DNA of 64,000 bases from Aeromicrobium choanae (GCF_900167475.1 NZ_LT796768.1:1860001-1924000); one strand, 5' to 3'; shown: positions 34,782 through 46,151, counted from the stretch's first letter. Program-made: numbers and translations. The notes: generated by a model from the letters alone, not told the origin.

Positions 34782-34834
34782 GTTTCCCCTGTTAACAGGG
34801 GAAACCACCGCTTTGCGGGGAAAGTTTCCCCCGC
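34782..34834. promoter_or_regulatory. Perfect 24-base palindrome plus second GGGGAAA dyad
   Basis: GTTTCCCCTGTT and its exact complement form a 24-base perfect palindrome (34782-34805). Ten bases on, GCGGGGAAAGTTTCCCCCGC (34815-34834) is a second near-perfect dyad with the same GGGGAAA core. They lie between the response regulator stop and the ABC ATPase start. They may be a terminator for the two-component genes or binding sites controlling the exporter. Confidence 0.5.
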
Positions 34835-34858
34835 ATGGCGAGAGGAAACCCCGCACGG

Positions 34859-35512
34859 TCAGCCGACGAGGCCCGCCTCGAAGGCCAGCAGCACGAGGTG
34901 CACGCGGTCGCGCGACCCGGTCTTGGCGAGCAGGCGGCTCACGTGGGTCTTGACCGTGGCCTCCGAGACCACGAGCGTCGTGGCGATCTCGGGGTTGCTC
35001 AGTCCATGGGCGATCAGGCCGAGGACCTCACGCTCGCGCTCCGTGACACCGGCCAGTCGCTGGTCGGCGGCGCCCGAGGCGCGCGGGGCCGGTGCCGCCA
35101 GGAAGTGGTCGAGCAGCCGCCGGGTGGTCGAGGGGGCCACCACGGCGTCGCCCGCGTGCACGGCGCGGATCGCCGCGAGCAGGTCCGGGGGAGCGGCGTC
35201 CTTCAGCAGGAAGGCCGAGGCCCCGGCGCGGAGCGCGGCGAACGCGTACTCGTCGAGATCGAAGGTGGTCAGCACGATGACGCGGGGGCCGTCGTCGCCC
35301 GGCGCGATCCGGCGCGTGGCCTCCACGCCGTCGAGGCGCGGCATGCGCACGTCCATCAGGACGACGTCGGCCTCCACCTCGGCGAGCAGTCGCAGCGCCT
35401 CCTCGCCGTCGCCGGCCTCGCCCACCACCGTGAGGTCGTCCTGGCTCTCGACGAGCATCCGGAAGCCGGCGCGCACCATCTGCTGGTCGTCGACGAGCAC
35501 CACCCGGATCAC
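34859..35512 (-). CDS. LuxR (NarL) family response regulator
   Basis: A 217-residue regulator. The receiver domain has the acidic pair VDDQ and phospho-acceptor Asp in VVLMDVRMP, plus the conserved Lys in FLLKDA. The C-terminal LuxR HTH (about 150-210) reads TEREREVLGLIAHGLSNPEIA, then VKTHVSRLLAKTGSRDR. GTG 35512 overlaps the kinase stop by 4 bp. It is the partner of the kinase encoded immediately upstream, with the downstream ABC exporter a likely target by proximity. Confidence 0.9.
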   Translation of the reverse strand: MIRVVLVDDQQMVRAGFRMLVESQDDLTVVGEAGDGEEALRLLAEVEADVVLMDVRMPRLDGVEATRRIAPGDDGPRVIVLTTFDLDEYAFAALRAGASAFLLKDAAPPDLLAAIRAVHAGDAVVAPSTTRRLLDHFLAAPAPRASGAADQRLAGVTEREREVLGLIAHGLSNPEIATTLVVSEATVKTHVSRLLAKTGSRDRVHLVLLAFEAGLVG

Positions 35513-36702
35513 GTGGGGATCCTCGCACGCACGGCCCATCCGCCGCCGGGCGCGGGCCCGACCTCGAGGGTGCCGTCGTGCACCTCCACCCGCTCGCGCA
35601 TGCCCAGCAGCCCGAGGCCACCGGAACCGTCGGCGGAGGAGCCTCGACCGTCGTCGACGACCTCGATGTCCAGGGCGTCGTCGGTCGCCACGAGGCGCAC
35701 GACCGCGCGCGCGTGCGGGCCCGCGTGCTTCCGGACATTGGTGAGGGACTCCTGCACGAGGCGGTAGGCGGTCAGCGCGACGCCGTCGGGTACCGAGGGC
35801 GCGGGGTCGGGGAGGTCGAGCTCGACGTGATCGTCGGCCGTGACGAGCGAGGGGATGTCCTCGAGCCGGGGCTGCGGCGCCAGGGTGGGGTCCTCGCCGC
35901 CGCGCAGGAGGCCGAGCAGCCGGCGCATCTCGGTGAGCGCGTCCCGGCCGACCGACGCCACGGTGCCCAAGGTCTCGACCGCGACCTGGGGGTCCTTCTC
36001 CGCGGCGTACCGCGCGCCGTCGGCCTGCACGATCACCACCGAGAGCCCGTGCGCGACGACGTCGTGCATCTCCCGGGCGATCCGGGTGCGCTCCTCTGCG
36101 GCGGCCAGCACCGCGCGCTGCTCGGCCTCGAGCGCCAGCTGACGGCCACGCTCGACGAGGCTCGCCTCGTAGGCGCGCCGGATCCGCGCCTGGCTGCCGA
36201 GCGCCCAGGCGGCCAGGACGATCGCGGCGATGGTGAAGAAGTAGGGCGACAGGTCGTCCAGCCCGATGTCGTAGTCGACATACTCCAGACCCGGCGGATA
36301 CGCCGCGATCTGCTCGGACGTCCACACCCACGAGGCGACGGCCGCTCCGCAGATCCCCACGCCGAGGCCCACGAGGGCGGCCCGGCCCGAGCTGTAGCGC
36401 GCCAGCGCGTACAAGGCCGCGGGGAACGCGACCTGGCCCCACGTGGGGATGTCGTAGGTCGCGGCCTGCAGCACGCTGGCCGCGGCGACGAACCCGAACA
36501 CGAGCGCGGAGTGACGGCGGCGCCAGAACAACGGCACGGTCTGCAGCAGCGACAGCGTCAGCGCCCACAGCGACTGCCCGGCCAGCACGGCGAGGGGGAA
36601 GGACGGCAGCACGAGCGCGGTGGCGAAGGCGAGGTCGAAGAGCCGCGTCGCCCGCGGTCCCAGGCGCCACGGCCCCGCGGGCGCGATCCGGCTCTCGTCC
36701 AT
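35509..36702 (-). CDS. Two-component sensor histidine kinase (HisKA_3, NarL-partner type)
   Basis: A 397-residue kinase with about five N-terminal membrane helices (residues 20-175), a coiled-coil linker rich in Ala/Glu/Arg, the phospho-acceptor block RTRIAREMHDVVAHGLSVV, and a C-terminal HATPase domain (QESLTNVRKHAG, then DDGRG and GLGLLGMRERVE). There is no large sensor domain, so the signal is probably sensed in the membrane, as in envelope-stress systems that control neighbouring ABC exporters. It is divergent from the dnaK operon. Confidence 0.9.
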   Translation of the reverse strand: MDESRIAPAGPWRLGPRATRLFDLAFATALVLPSFPLAVLAGQSLWALTLSLLQTVPLFWRRRHSALVFGFVAAASVLQAATYDIPTWGQVAFPAALYALARYSSGRAALVGLGVGICGAAVASWVWTSEQIAAYPPGLEYVDYDIGLDDLSPYFFTIAAIVLAAWALGSQARIRRAYEASLVERGRQLALEAEQRAVLAAAEERTRIAREMHDVVAHGLSVVIVQADGARYAAEKDPQVAVETLGTVASVGRDALTEMRRLLGLLRGGEDPTLAPQPRLEDIPSLVTADDHVELDLPDPAPSVPDGVALTAYRLVQESLTNVRKHAGPHARAVVRLVATDDALDIEVVDDGRGSSADGSGGLGLLGMRERVEVHDGTLEVGPAPGGGWAVRARIPT

Positions 36703-36740
36703 GGGCCCGAGCCTAGGGGCGCCCAGGGCACGCGTCGTCA

Positions 36741-36755
36741 GACCAGGGTCTGGTC
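36741..36755. promoter_or_regulatory. Inverted repeat upstream of the sensor kinase gene
   Basis: GACCAG-GGT-CTGGTC is a perfect 6-bp inverted repeat with a 3-base spacer, 38 bases upstream of the kinase start on the minus strand. It is a candidate binding site for the response regulator; no experimental consensus is available. Confidence 0.3.
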
Positions 36756-36799
36756 CTCAAACTCTCGACCGGAGGGGGAATGGAACCGTCTTGATCGAA

Positions 36800-36820
36800 G
36801 TTGATAACGTATGACTCAAG
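36800..36820. promoter_or_regulatory. HAIR element (HspR operator) upstream of dnaK
   Basis: GTTGATA-ACGTATG-ACTCAAG matches the HspR-associated inverted repeat CTTGAGT-N7-ACTCAAG: the right half is exact, the left half imperfect, and the spacer is exactly seven bases. It starts 87 bases upstream of the dnaK ATG. HspR is encoded at the end of this same operon, giving negative feedback that is released when DnaK is titrated by unfolded protein. Confidence 0.75.
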
Positions 36821-36886
36821 TCTTTTGACCCACAGTTTTCAAGGCACAGATTTCAAGCAGAGACACTGCGATCCTCAGGAGGAACC

Positions 36887-38728
36887 ATGGCCCGTGCAGT
36901 CGGCATCGACCTCGGCACGACGAACTCCGTCGTGGCCGTGCTCGAAGGTGGAGAGCCCACCGTCATCGCGAACGCCGAAGGCGCTCGCACCACCCCGTCT
37001 GTCGTCGCGTTCGCGAAGGACGGTGAGGTCCTGACCGGCGAGGTCGCCAAGCGTCAGGGCGTCACGAACGTCGACCGCACCATCCGCTCGGTCAAGCGCC
37101 ACATGGGCACCGACTGGTCGGTCGAGATCGACGACAAGAAGTTCAACCCCCAGCAGATCAGCGCCTTCGTGCTGCAGAAGCTCAAGCGCGACGCCGAGGC
37201 CTACCTGGGCGAGCCCGTCACCGACGCGGTCATCACCGTGCCGGCGTACTTCAACGACCACCAGCGCCAGGCCACCAAGGAGGCCGGCGAGATCGCGGGC
37301 CTCAACGTGAGCCGCATCATCAACGAGCCCACCGCGGCCGCGCTGGCGTACGGCCTCGACAAGGGCGACGACCAGACGATCCTGGTGTTCGACCTCGGCG
37401 GCGGCACGTTCGACGTGTCCCTGCTCGAGATCGGCGATGGCGTCATCGAGGTCAAGGCCACCAGCGGTGACAACCACCTCGGCGGCGACGACTGGGACAA
37501 CGCGGTCGTCGACTGGCTCGTCAACAAGTTCAAGGCGTCCACGGGCGTCGACCTGACCAAGGACAAGATGGCGATGCCGCGCATCCGCGAGGCCGCCGAG
37601 CGCGCGAAGATCGAGCTCTCCAGCTCGTCCTCGACGTCGATCAACCTGCCCTACATCACGGTCGTCGACGGCAACCCCGTCTTCCTCGACGAGACGCTGA
37701 CCCGCGCCGAGTTCGAGAAGATCACGGCCGACCTGCTCGAGCGCACCAAGGCGCCGTTCAACAACGTCATCCGTGACGCGGGCGTCACCGTCAAGGACAT
37801 CGACCACGTCGTGCTCGTGGGCGGCTCCACCCGCATGCCCGCGGTGTCCGAGCTCGTGAAGACCCTCACCGGTGGTCAGGACCCCAACAAGGGCGTCAAC
37901 CCCGACGAGGTCGTCGCCATCGGCGCCAGCCTGCAGGCCGGCGTGCTGAAGGGCGAGGTCAAGGACGTCCTGCTGCTCGACGTGACCCCGCTGTCGCTGG
38001 GCATCGAGACCAAGGGCGGCGTCATGACGAAGCTCATCGAGCGCAACACGACGATCCCGACCAAGCGCTCCGAGGTCTTCACGACTGCCGACGACAACCA
38101 GCCGTCCGTGGCGATCCAGGTGTACCAGGGCGAGCGCGAGATGGCCGCCGGCAACCAGCTGCTGGCCACGTTCGAGCTCACCGGCCTGCCGCCCGCGCCG
38201 CGCGGCGTCCCGCAGATCGAGGTCACGTTCGACATCGACGCCAACGGCATCGTGAACGTCTCGGCGAAGGACCGTGGCACGGGCAAGGAGCAGTCGATGA
38301 CGATCACCGGCGGCTCCGCGCTGTCCAAGGACGACATCGACAAGATGGTCAAGGACGCCGAGGAGTACGCCGAGGAGGACCGCAAGCGCCGCGAGTCCGT
38401 CGAGGTCCGCAACCAGGCCGAGACGCTCGTGCACTCGACCGAGAAGTTCCTGGCCGAGAACGGCGACAAGGTCGGCGACGACGTCAAGACCGAGGTCCAG
38501 GCCGACGTCGACGCGCTGAAGACGGCCCTCGGGGGCGACGACACCGACGCCATCCAGGCGGCCGTCACGAAGCTGGGCACCTCCAGCTCGAAGATGGGCG
38601 AGGCGATGTACGCCGCCGCGGCGGCCGAGGCAGGCGCCGAGGGCGCTGCCCCGACCGGCGACGCCCCGGCCGATGACGACGACGTCGTCGAGGCCGAGAT
38701 CGTCGACGACGAGGGCGAGCAGAAGTGA
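36887..38728 (+). CDS. dnaK: Molecular chaperone DnaK (Hsp70)
   Basis: A 613-residue Hsp70. N-terminal [11 protein letters not shown], the phosphate-binding [14 protein letters not shown] and LVGGSTRMP, and the substrate-domain segment [14 protein letters not shown] are all present. The C-terminal lid ends in a low-complexity Ala/Asp tail with a [10 protein letters not shown] motif. The strong ribosome-binding site CAGGAGGAACC precedes the ATG. It is the first gene of dnaK-grpE-dnaJ-hspR, and its stop overlaps the grpE GTG by 4 bp. Confidence 0.98.
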   Translation: MARAVGIDLGTTNSVVAVLEGGEPTVIANAEGARTTPSVVAFAKDGEVLTGEVAKRQGVTNVDRTIRSVKRHMGTDWSVEIDDKKFNPQQISAFVLQKLKRDAEAYLGEPVTDAVITVPAYFNDHQRQATKEAGEIAGLNVSRIINEPTAAALAYGLDKGDDQTILVFDLGGGTFDVSLLEIGDGVIEVKATSGDNHLGGDDWDNAVVDWLVNKFKASTGVDLTKDKMAMPRIREAAERAKIELSSSSSTSINLPYITVVDGNPVFLDETLTRAEFEKITADLLERTKAPFNNVIRDAGVTVKDIDHVVLVGGSTRMPAVSELVKTLTGGQDPNKGVNPDEVVAIGASLQAGVLKGEVKDVLLLDVTPLSLGIETKGGVMTKLIERNTTIPTKRSEVFTTADDNQPSVAIQVYQGEREMAAGNQLLATFELTGLPPAPRGVPQIEVTFDIDANGIVNVSAKDRGTGKEQSMTITGGSALSKDDIDKMVKDAEEYAEEDRKRRESVEVRNQAETLVHSTEKFLAENGDKVGDDVKTEVQADVDALKTALGGDDTDAIQAAVTKLGTSSSKMGEAMYAAAAAEAGAEGAAPTGDAPADDDDVVEAEIVDDEGEQK

Positions 38729-39300
38729 CCGAGAAGCCGTTCGACGACGAGGCGACCTCCCCCGAGGGGGAGGCGCCCGCCGCCGGCACCGATCAGGAGC
38801 AGGTCTCCGAGGAGGCCGCTCCCGATCCGGTCGCCGAGCTCGAGGCGAAGGTCGCCGAGCTGACGAACGACCTCCAGCGCAAGCAGGCGGAGTTCATCAA
38901 CTACAAGCGACGGGTCGAGGACGATCGCGTCCGCGCGGTCGAGACGGGCAAGCAGAAGGTCCTCACGGAGCTGCTGACGGTGCTCGACGACCTCGGCCGC
39001 GCCGAGGAGCACGGTGAGCTGACCGGCGGCTTCAAGGCCGTGGCCGACCAGCTGCGCGGCACGGTGGGCAAGTTCGACCTGGTCTCGTTCGGCGAGGCCG
39101 GCGAGCCGTTCGACCCGAACCTGCACGAGGCGGTCTTCCACGCGGGCGAGGACCCGAACGTGGCGGTCCAGAGCATCGCGCAGGTCATGCGTACCGGCTA
39201 CCGCGTCGGCGACCGCGTCCTGCGGCCCGCCGTGGTCGGCGTCGTCGACCCCGGTGTCGCCGCCGAGGCCACCGAGCAGCCGGTCTCGCCGGAAGACTGA
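38725..39300 (+). CDS. grpE: Nucleotide exchange factor GrpE
   Basis: A 191-residue protein with a disordered acidic N-terminus, a long coiled coil (about residues 40-80: [26 protein letters not shown]) and a beta domain ending with [32 protein letters not shown]. It promotes ADP release from DnaK. The start is GTG 38725, overlapping the dnaK stop. The gene is followed by a palindromic GATCTCGATAC repeat before dnaJ. Confidence 0.96.
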   Translation: MTEKPFDDEATSPEGEAPAAGTDQEQVSEEAAPDPVAELEAKVAELTNDLQRKQAEFINYKRRVEDDRVRAVETGKQKVLTELLTVLDDLGRAEEHGELTGGFKAVADQLRGTVGKFDLVSFGEAGEPFDPNLHEAVFHAGEDPNVAVQSIAQVMRTGYRVGDRVLRPAVVGVVDPGVAAEATEQPVSPED

Positions 39301-39305
39301 CGCAT

Positions 39306-39408
39306 GATCTCGATACACCGTCTCGCTTCGCTCGCCGGCACTCGCTCGCCGAGCAAGCAGTCCGGTGATCGAGTAGTTCGCGAGCGCTGCGAGCGGCGTA
39401 TCGAGATC
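39306..39408. repeat. GATCTCGATAC palindromic repeat, copy 1 (grpE-dnaJ gap)
   Basis: The element opens with GATCTCGATACACCG and ends with the inverse CGGCGTATCGAGATC; within it are a GCTCGC-rich stretch and CGGTGATCGAGTAG. The same words occur at 46011-46148 after ppc. It fills almost the whole 138-bp gap between two co-transcribed genes, so it would form a long hairpin in the heat-shock mRNA. Confidence 0.8.
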
Positions 39409-39438
39409 ACGAAGGAACACGAGAGGGAGGAGGGGTGA

Positions 39439-40545
39439 ATGAGCGCACCGACTGACTGGGCGACGAAGGACTTCTACGCGGTCCTGGGCGTCAAGAAGGA
39501 TGCCTCGGCCGACGAGATCAAGAAGGCGTACCGCAAGCTGGCGCGGGACCACCACCCCGACTCCAACCCCGGCAACACCCAGGCCGAGGAGCGCTTCAAG
39601 GCGATCTCCGAGGCCTACGGGGTCGTCGGCAACGCCGATAAGCGCAAGCAGTACGACGAGCAGCGGTCGCTGTTCGGCCAGTTCAAGGGCGGCTTCCCGC
39701 CCGGCGGTGGCGGCGGCTCGTACGGGAACGCCGGGGTCGACTTCGACCTCAGCGACATCCTCGGCGGCATCTTCGGCGGGGGTGCGCGCGGCGGGCGTCG
39801 TCGCGCGCCGCAGCCGCGCCGCGGTGACGACCTCGAGACCGAGGCGACGATCACCTTCCGGCAGGCCGTCGAGGGCGTCACGCTCCCGCTGCGGCTCACG
39901 AGCGACGAGCCGTGCACGATGTGCCACGGCACGGGCGCCAAGCCCGGCACCGTCCCGAAGGTGTGCGGCAACTGCCAGGGCAGTGGCATGCAGACCGGTG
40001 CCTCCGGCGGCGTCTTCGCGATGACCGAGCCCTGCTCGCAGTGCCGCGGTCGCGGGCTGATCGTCGAGCATCCGTGCGAGGTCTGCACGGGATCCGGGCG
40101 CGCGCCGTCCAGCCGCACGATCAACGTCAAGGTGCCCGCCGGCGTCAAGGACGGCCAGCGGATCAAGATCCGCGGCAAGGGCGCCAAGGGCGACACCGGA
40201 GCCCCCGCCGGCGACCTGTTCCTGCTCGTGCACGTCGAGGGCGACGAGCGCTTCGGGCGCAAGGGCGACGACCTCACCGTCACCGTGCCGCTGCCGTTCG
40301 ACGACGCGGTGCTCGGCGGCGAGGTCAGCGCCCCCACGATCGACGGTCCGTCGGTCAAGCTCAAGGTGCCGCCGGGCACGCCCAACGGCCGCACGTTCCG
40401 TGCGCGCGGCAAGGGCGGCACGCGGCGCGACGGGTCGCGCGGCGACCTGCTGATCACGGTCGAGGTGCAGGTGCCCCACGAGCCGTCGCCCGACGAGCGG
40501 GCCGCGGTGGAGGCGTTCCGCGCCGCGAGGACGGGGAGTGCCTGA
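39439..40545 (+). CDS. dnaJ: Molecular chaperone DnaJ (Hsp40)
   Basis: A 368-residue type I Hsp40. It has an N-terminal J domain with DHHPD, a Gly-rich segment, the zinc-binding region with four CxxCxGxG repeats ([32 protein letters not shown]) and C-terminal beta domains. GGGAGGAGGGG precedes the ATG. It delivers substrates to DnaK and stimulates its ATPase. Its TGA overlaps a small ORF start (TGATG) that bridges to hspR. Confidence 0.97.
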   Translation: MSAPTDWATKDFYAVLGVKKDASADEIKKAYRKLARDHHPDSNPGNTQAEERFKAISEAYGVVGNADKRKQYDEQRSLFGQFKGGFPPGGGGGSYGNAGVDFDLSDILGGIFGGGARGGRRRAPQPRRGDDLETEATITFRQAVEGVTLPLRLTSDEPCTMCHGTGAKPGTVPKVCGNCQGSGMQTGASGGVFAMTEPCSQCRGRGLIVEHPCEVCTGSGRAPSSRTINVKVPAGVKDGQRIKIRGKGAKGDTGAPAGDLFLLVHVEGDERFGRKGDDLTVTVPLPFDDAVLGGEVSAPTIDGPSVKLKVPPGTPNGRTFRARGKGGTRRDGSRGDLLITVEVQVPHEPSPDERAAVEAFRAARTGSA

Positions 40546-40628
40546 TGAACGAGCGTCAGCGAGTGAGCATGGGGCACTTCATGGCGGTGCCGCCTCATCA
40601 TTGTTTCCTCGGGGCGGTGCCGGCATGA
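40545..40628 (+). CDS. Possible 27-residue coupling ORF between dnaJ and hspR
   Basis: ATG 40545 overlaps the dnaJ stop (TGATG) and the ORF's TGA 40626-40628 overlaps the hspR ATG (ATGA), so this tiny frame bridges the 79-bp gap exactly. The predicted peptide begins MNERQRVS and contains HH and one Cys; I recognise no family. It could be a translational coupling device keeping hspR output tied to dnaJ. Alternatively the segment AACGAGCGTCAGCGAGTGAGC may just be a short intergenic repeat relic. Confidence 0.3.
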   Translation: MNERQRVSMGHFMAVPPHHCFLGAVPA

Positions 40629-40999
40629 ACGACTTCATCCCTCCGGGTCCTGAGGCGAAGGTCTTCGTCATCAGCGTCGCGGCCGAGCTGTCGGGGCTGC
40701 ACCCGCAGACCCTGCGCACCTACGACCGGATGGGTCTGGTCGAGGCGGGTCGCACGTCCGGCGGCGGCCGCCGGTACTCCCTGCGCGACGTCGAGCTGCT
40801 GCGGATGGTCGCGCACCTGACCGCCGAGGGACTAGGCCTGGAGGGCGTCAAGCGCGTCATCGCGCTGGAGAACCAGGTGGCCGCACTCCAGGCGAAGGTC
40901 GCCGAGCTGCAGGCCGAGCTGGTGCAGGCGCGCGCCCCGCAGAACCTGCCCGCGCTCTACGGCGGCCGGCAGGTCACCGTCTGGCGCCGCCAGCCCTGA
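40625..40999 (+). CDS. hspR: Heat-shock repressor HspR (MerR family)
   Basis: A 124-residue MerR-type regulator with the DNA-binding segment VISVAAELSGLHPQTLRTYDRMGLV, then GRRYSLRDVELLRMVAHLTAEGLGLEGVKRVI, and a C-terminal coiled coil (about residues 75-102). It represses the dnaK operon by binding HAIR sites, with DnaK acting as co-repressor. ATG 40625 fits the protein start; the frame is open a further 29 codons upstream but that part overlaps the dnaJ end and is not HspR-like. Confidence 0.95.
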   Translation: MNDFIPPGPEAKVFVISVAAELSGLHPQTLRTYDRMGLVEAGRTSGGGRRYSLRDVELLRMVAHLTAEGLGLEGVKRVIALENQVAALQAKVAELQAELVQARAPQNLPALYGGRQVTVWRRQP

Positions 41000-41001
41000 C
41001 C

Positions 41002-41026
41002 CGCCACTCGCGACCCCGGTCTGCGC
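41002..41026. repeat. CCACTCGC-type repeat, inverted copy of 31379-31403
   Basis: CGCCACTCGCGACCCCGGTC plus CTGCGC is the exact reverse complement of the 25 bases at 31379-31403, directly after the hspR stop. It is followed by CACTCG. It lies between convergent genes (hspR and the 41061 gene), as does the other copy. Confidence 0.75.
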
Positions 41027-41060
41027 CACTCGACGCCGCGTGCGCCCGGCCCCGGAGCCC

Positions 41061-41705
41061 TCACTCGTCGTCGGTGCGCTCCTCGCGCTCCTTGCGGGCG
41101 CGGTGCTTCTCGTACTCGCCGAGCGCGATGCCGCAGGCCACGACGAGCGGCACGATGATGCCCCACGGCAGGTCGGCGAGCCAGCCGAGGTCCCAGTCCG
41201 GGGTGATCCGCCGCAGCCAGTAGAACGGGTTGAGGTACTGGAGCCAGTCGGGCGGATCGATGTTCGGCAGGTCGACGTCGGGCAGCCACGACCAGTCGAC
41301 GGCGGGCAGGAGCCGGCCCAGGATCGCCGACACGGCCGCTCCGATGCCCAGGAACCCGACGAGCGCGAACACCACGTGCCGTGCCGCGTAGACCTTCGGG
41401 TGAGACTCCTTCAGGTCGTACAGGCGGCGGGCGCGGGTGTCGGGCGGCGGGACGAACGGCACCCGGATCGGGCTCAGCTCCCGCTGCTCCACGAGGGTGA
41501 CGGCGCGCAGGCGCTTCAGCCCGTTCTCGACCTTGACGTGCTCCACGCGGTCGTCCTCGCCGGGCAGCTCGAACTTCACGTCGTCGAGGGTGCCGAGCCG
41601 CTTGGATCCCACCTCGGTGCCGTCGACGGTGAGCGTTGCGGTGTGGTCGTCGTCCTCGTGCACAGCCAGGTCGCGACCGCGGTCGCGCAAGGTCCAGGAG
41701 GGCAT
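41061..41705 (-). CDS. Hypothetical membrane protein with N-terminal beta domain
   Basis: A 214-residue protein of no family I recognise. Residues 1-85 form a hydrophilic, probably beta-rich domain (LRDRGRDLAVHEDDDHTATL onward). There is a hydrophobic helix at about 108-130 and another at about 185-203, with a Trp/Pro-rich stretch between (DWSWLPDVDLPNIDPPDWL, then YLNPFYWLRRI) that could lie at the membrane surface. The tail is charged (RARKEREERTDDE). It is transcribed alone. Function unknown. Confidence 0.65.
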   Translation of the reverse strand: MPSWTLRDRGRDLAVHEDDDHTATLTVDGTEVGSKRLGTLDDVKFELPGEDDRVEHVKVENGLKRLRAVTLVEQRELSPIRVPFVPPPDTRARRLYDLKESHPKVYAARHVVFALVGFLGIGAAVSAILGRLLPAVDWSWLPDVDLPNIDPPDWLQYLNPFYWLRRITPDWDLGWLADLPWGIIVPLVVACGIALGEYEKHRARKEREERTDDE

Positions 41706-41839
41706 GTCGGCACGCTAACCGGCGACCCGGCGTCGCCGGGACGACCGAACGGCTACTTCCGATGGCCAGATGGCGGGCACCGTCTCACGTGGCAGTCGTC
41801 GCCGCGCGCGATGTCGGTGCCGGGCCCTACGGTCGGGGC
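41706..41839. promoter_or_regulatory. Divergent promoter region between hypothetical membrane protein and M4 protease
   Basis: This 134-bp gap holds a hairpin-forming dyad CCGGCGAC-CCGGC-GTCGCCGG (41719-41739). I cannot place promoters confidently. Confidence 0.3.
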
Positions 41840-42883
41840 ATGGAAACGATTCGGGGGATCGTCCCGCCCTACCTGCTCCGTCAGATCGCCTCGCTGGAGG
41901 ACGACCGCTACGCCACGGCCGCCCGCGCGGCCCAGCACGCGCTGGCAGAGCGGCCCGCGCACGGCGCCCACAGCCATCCGTCGGCGCGCCCGCCGGCGGC
42001 CGACATGCCCTTGCGGCGCACGGTGCACGATGCCGAGAACCGCACCGAGCTGCCGGGTCGGGTGGTCCGCTCCGAAGGTGATCCCCCCACGGGCGACATC
42101 GCCGTCGACGAGGCCTACGACGGCTTCGGCGCCACCGACGGGCTGCTGCGCTCCGTGTACGGACGGCAGTCGATCGACGACGCCGGGCTGCCGCTGGCGG
42201 GCACCGTGCACTACGGCGTCGCCTACGACAACGCCTTCTGGGACGGCTCCCAGATGGTCTTCGGCGACGGCGACGGCGAGATCTTCGGGCGCTTCACGGC
42301 ATCCCTCTCGGTCATCGGCCACGAGCTGGCGCACGGGCTGGTCGAGTACACCGCCGGGCTGGTCTACCGCGACCAGTCCGGGGCGCTCAACGAGTCCGTC
42401 GCCGACGTCTTCGGTGCCCTCGTCGAGCAGCATGCCGCCGGGCAGAGCGCCGACGAGGCGTCGTGGCTCATCGGGGAGGGCCTGTTCACCGCGGCGGTCG
42501 AGGGTCGCGCCCTGCGGTCGATGAGTGCGCCCGGCACCGCCTACGACGACGACGTCCTCGGCAAGGACCCGCAGCCGGCCCACATGGACGACTTCGTCGA
42601 GACCACGCAGGACAGCGGTGGCGTCCATCTCAACTCGGGCATCCCGAACAAGGCGTTCCACCTCGTCGCCACCGCACTGGGCGGCAACGCCTGGGAGGTC
42701 GCCGGCCGGATCTGGTACGAGACCCTGCTGGGCGAGCTGTCCCCGCGGGCGACGTTCGAGCAGTTCGCGCGGGCCACGGTGGCGGTCGCCGAAAACCACG
42801 ACGCTGCTGACGTGGTTCGCTCGGCGTGGCAGTCTGTGGGTGTATGGACGGAATCGACCAGCCCCTCCTCGTCGTCCGGGTGA
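41840..42883 (+). CDS. M4 family metallopeptidase (protealysin-like)
   Basis: A 347-residue zinc protease without a signal peptide. The zinc site is complete: His161, Glu162 and His165 in GHELAHGLVEY and Glu185 in NESVAD. GGVHLNSGIPNKAF supplies the transition-state His263. A short N-terminal propeptide-like region (about residues 1-60, starting IRGIVPPYLLRQIA) is the type seen in protealysin-group enzymes, which are often cytosolic or non-classically secreted. The 3' end overlaps the emfourin-like inhibitor gene by 40 bp, so enzyme and inhibitor are co-expressed. ATG 41840 begins the conserved propeptide. Confidence 0.92.
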   Translation: METIRGIVPPYLLRQIASLEDDRYATAARAAQHALAERPAHGAHSHPSARPPAADMPLRRTVHDAENRTELPGRVVRSEGDPPTGDIAVDEAYDGFGATDGLLRSVYGRQSIDDAGLPLAGTVHYGVAYDNAFWDGSQMVFGDGDGEIFGRFTASLSVIGHELAHGLVEYTAGLVYRDQSGALNESVADVFGALVEQHAAGQSADEASWLIGEGLFTAAVEGRALRSMSAPGTAYDDDVLGKDPQPAHMDDFVETTQDSGGVHLNSGIPNKAFHLVATALGGNAWEVAGRIWYETLLGELSPRATFEQFARATVAVAENHDAADVVRSAWQSVGVWTESTSPSSSSG

Positions 42884-43128
42884 CCCGCACCGGCGGCTTC
42901 GCCGGGCTGCGCCGGCAGTGGGCGGTCGAGGCCACGTCCGAGGACGAGGCGCAGGCCTGGTGGCCGCTCGTCGAGGCGTGCCCGTGGGACGCCGCGCCCG
43001 GCGACGGCTACCCCGACGGCTTCGTCTACGAGGTGCAGGCCAACGATCGCGAGGCCACCCTGCCCGAGCGCCAGGTCGACGGCCCGTGGCGTGAGCTCGT
43101 CGACGCCGTCGTCCACCACGCGCCCTGA
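42844..43128 (+). CDS. Emfourin-like inhibitor of the M4 protease
   Basis: A 94-residue protein with VVRVTRTGGFAGLRRQWAVEA at its N-terminus and a later PDGFVYEVQANDREATLPE. This is the pattern of emfourin, the protein inhibitor encoded next to protealysin-type M4 proteases. ATG 42844 lies 40 bp inside the protease gene. The genetic linkage and fold pattern support a role in keeping the M4 protease inactive inside the cell. The assignment rests on motif memory and context, not on a search. Confidence 0.75.
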   Translation: MDGIDQPLLVVRVTRTGGFAGLRRQWAVEATSEDEAQAWWPLVEACPWDAAPGDGYPDGFVYEVQANDREATLPERQVDGPWRELVDAVVHHAP

Positions 43129-43218
43129 GCCGCACGTCACCCCCACGCCGCCACGGATCTGACTAGGCTGGTCGCGGGCAACGGCGCCCCACGACTTTCG
43201 CCAGCCGAGGGGAGCTCC

Positions 43219-46005
<2,787 letters not shown>

Positions 46006-46010
46006 CGGGG

Positions 46011-46148
46011 GATCTCGATACGCCGCGACTGCGTCGCGAGCTACTCGATCACCGGGGCTGCGTGATCTCGATACGTCGCGAGCTACTCGATCACCGGGGG
46101 TCCGTCGATCGAGTAGCGGGGCGAGGAACGAGCCCGCGTATCGAGATC
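46011..46148. repeat. GATCTCGATAC palindromic repeat, compound copy (ppc-acyl-CoA ligase gap)
   Basis: There are three units: GATCTCGATACG...GAGCTACTCGATCACCGG at 46011-46057, a shorter direct copy at 46064-46100, and an inverted one (CGATCGAGTAG...CGTATCGAGATC) at 46106-46148. It matches the element at 39306-39408. It occupies the whole gap between the convergent ppc and acyl-CoA ligase genes. Confidence 0.85.
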
Positions 46149-46151
46149 AGG

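Noticed and set aside
40538..40624. N-terminal extension of HspR from 40538
   Set aside because: The extra residues are not HspR-like and lie across the dnaJ stop; ATG 40625 starts the known fold.
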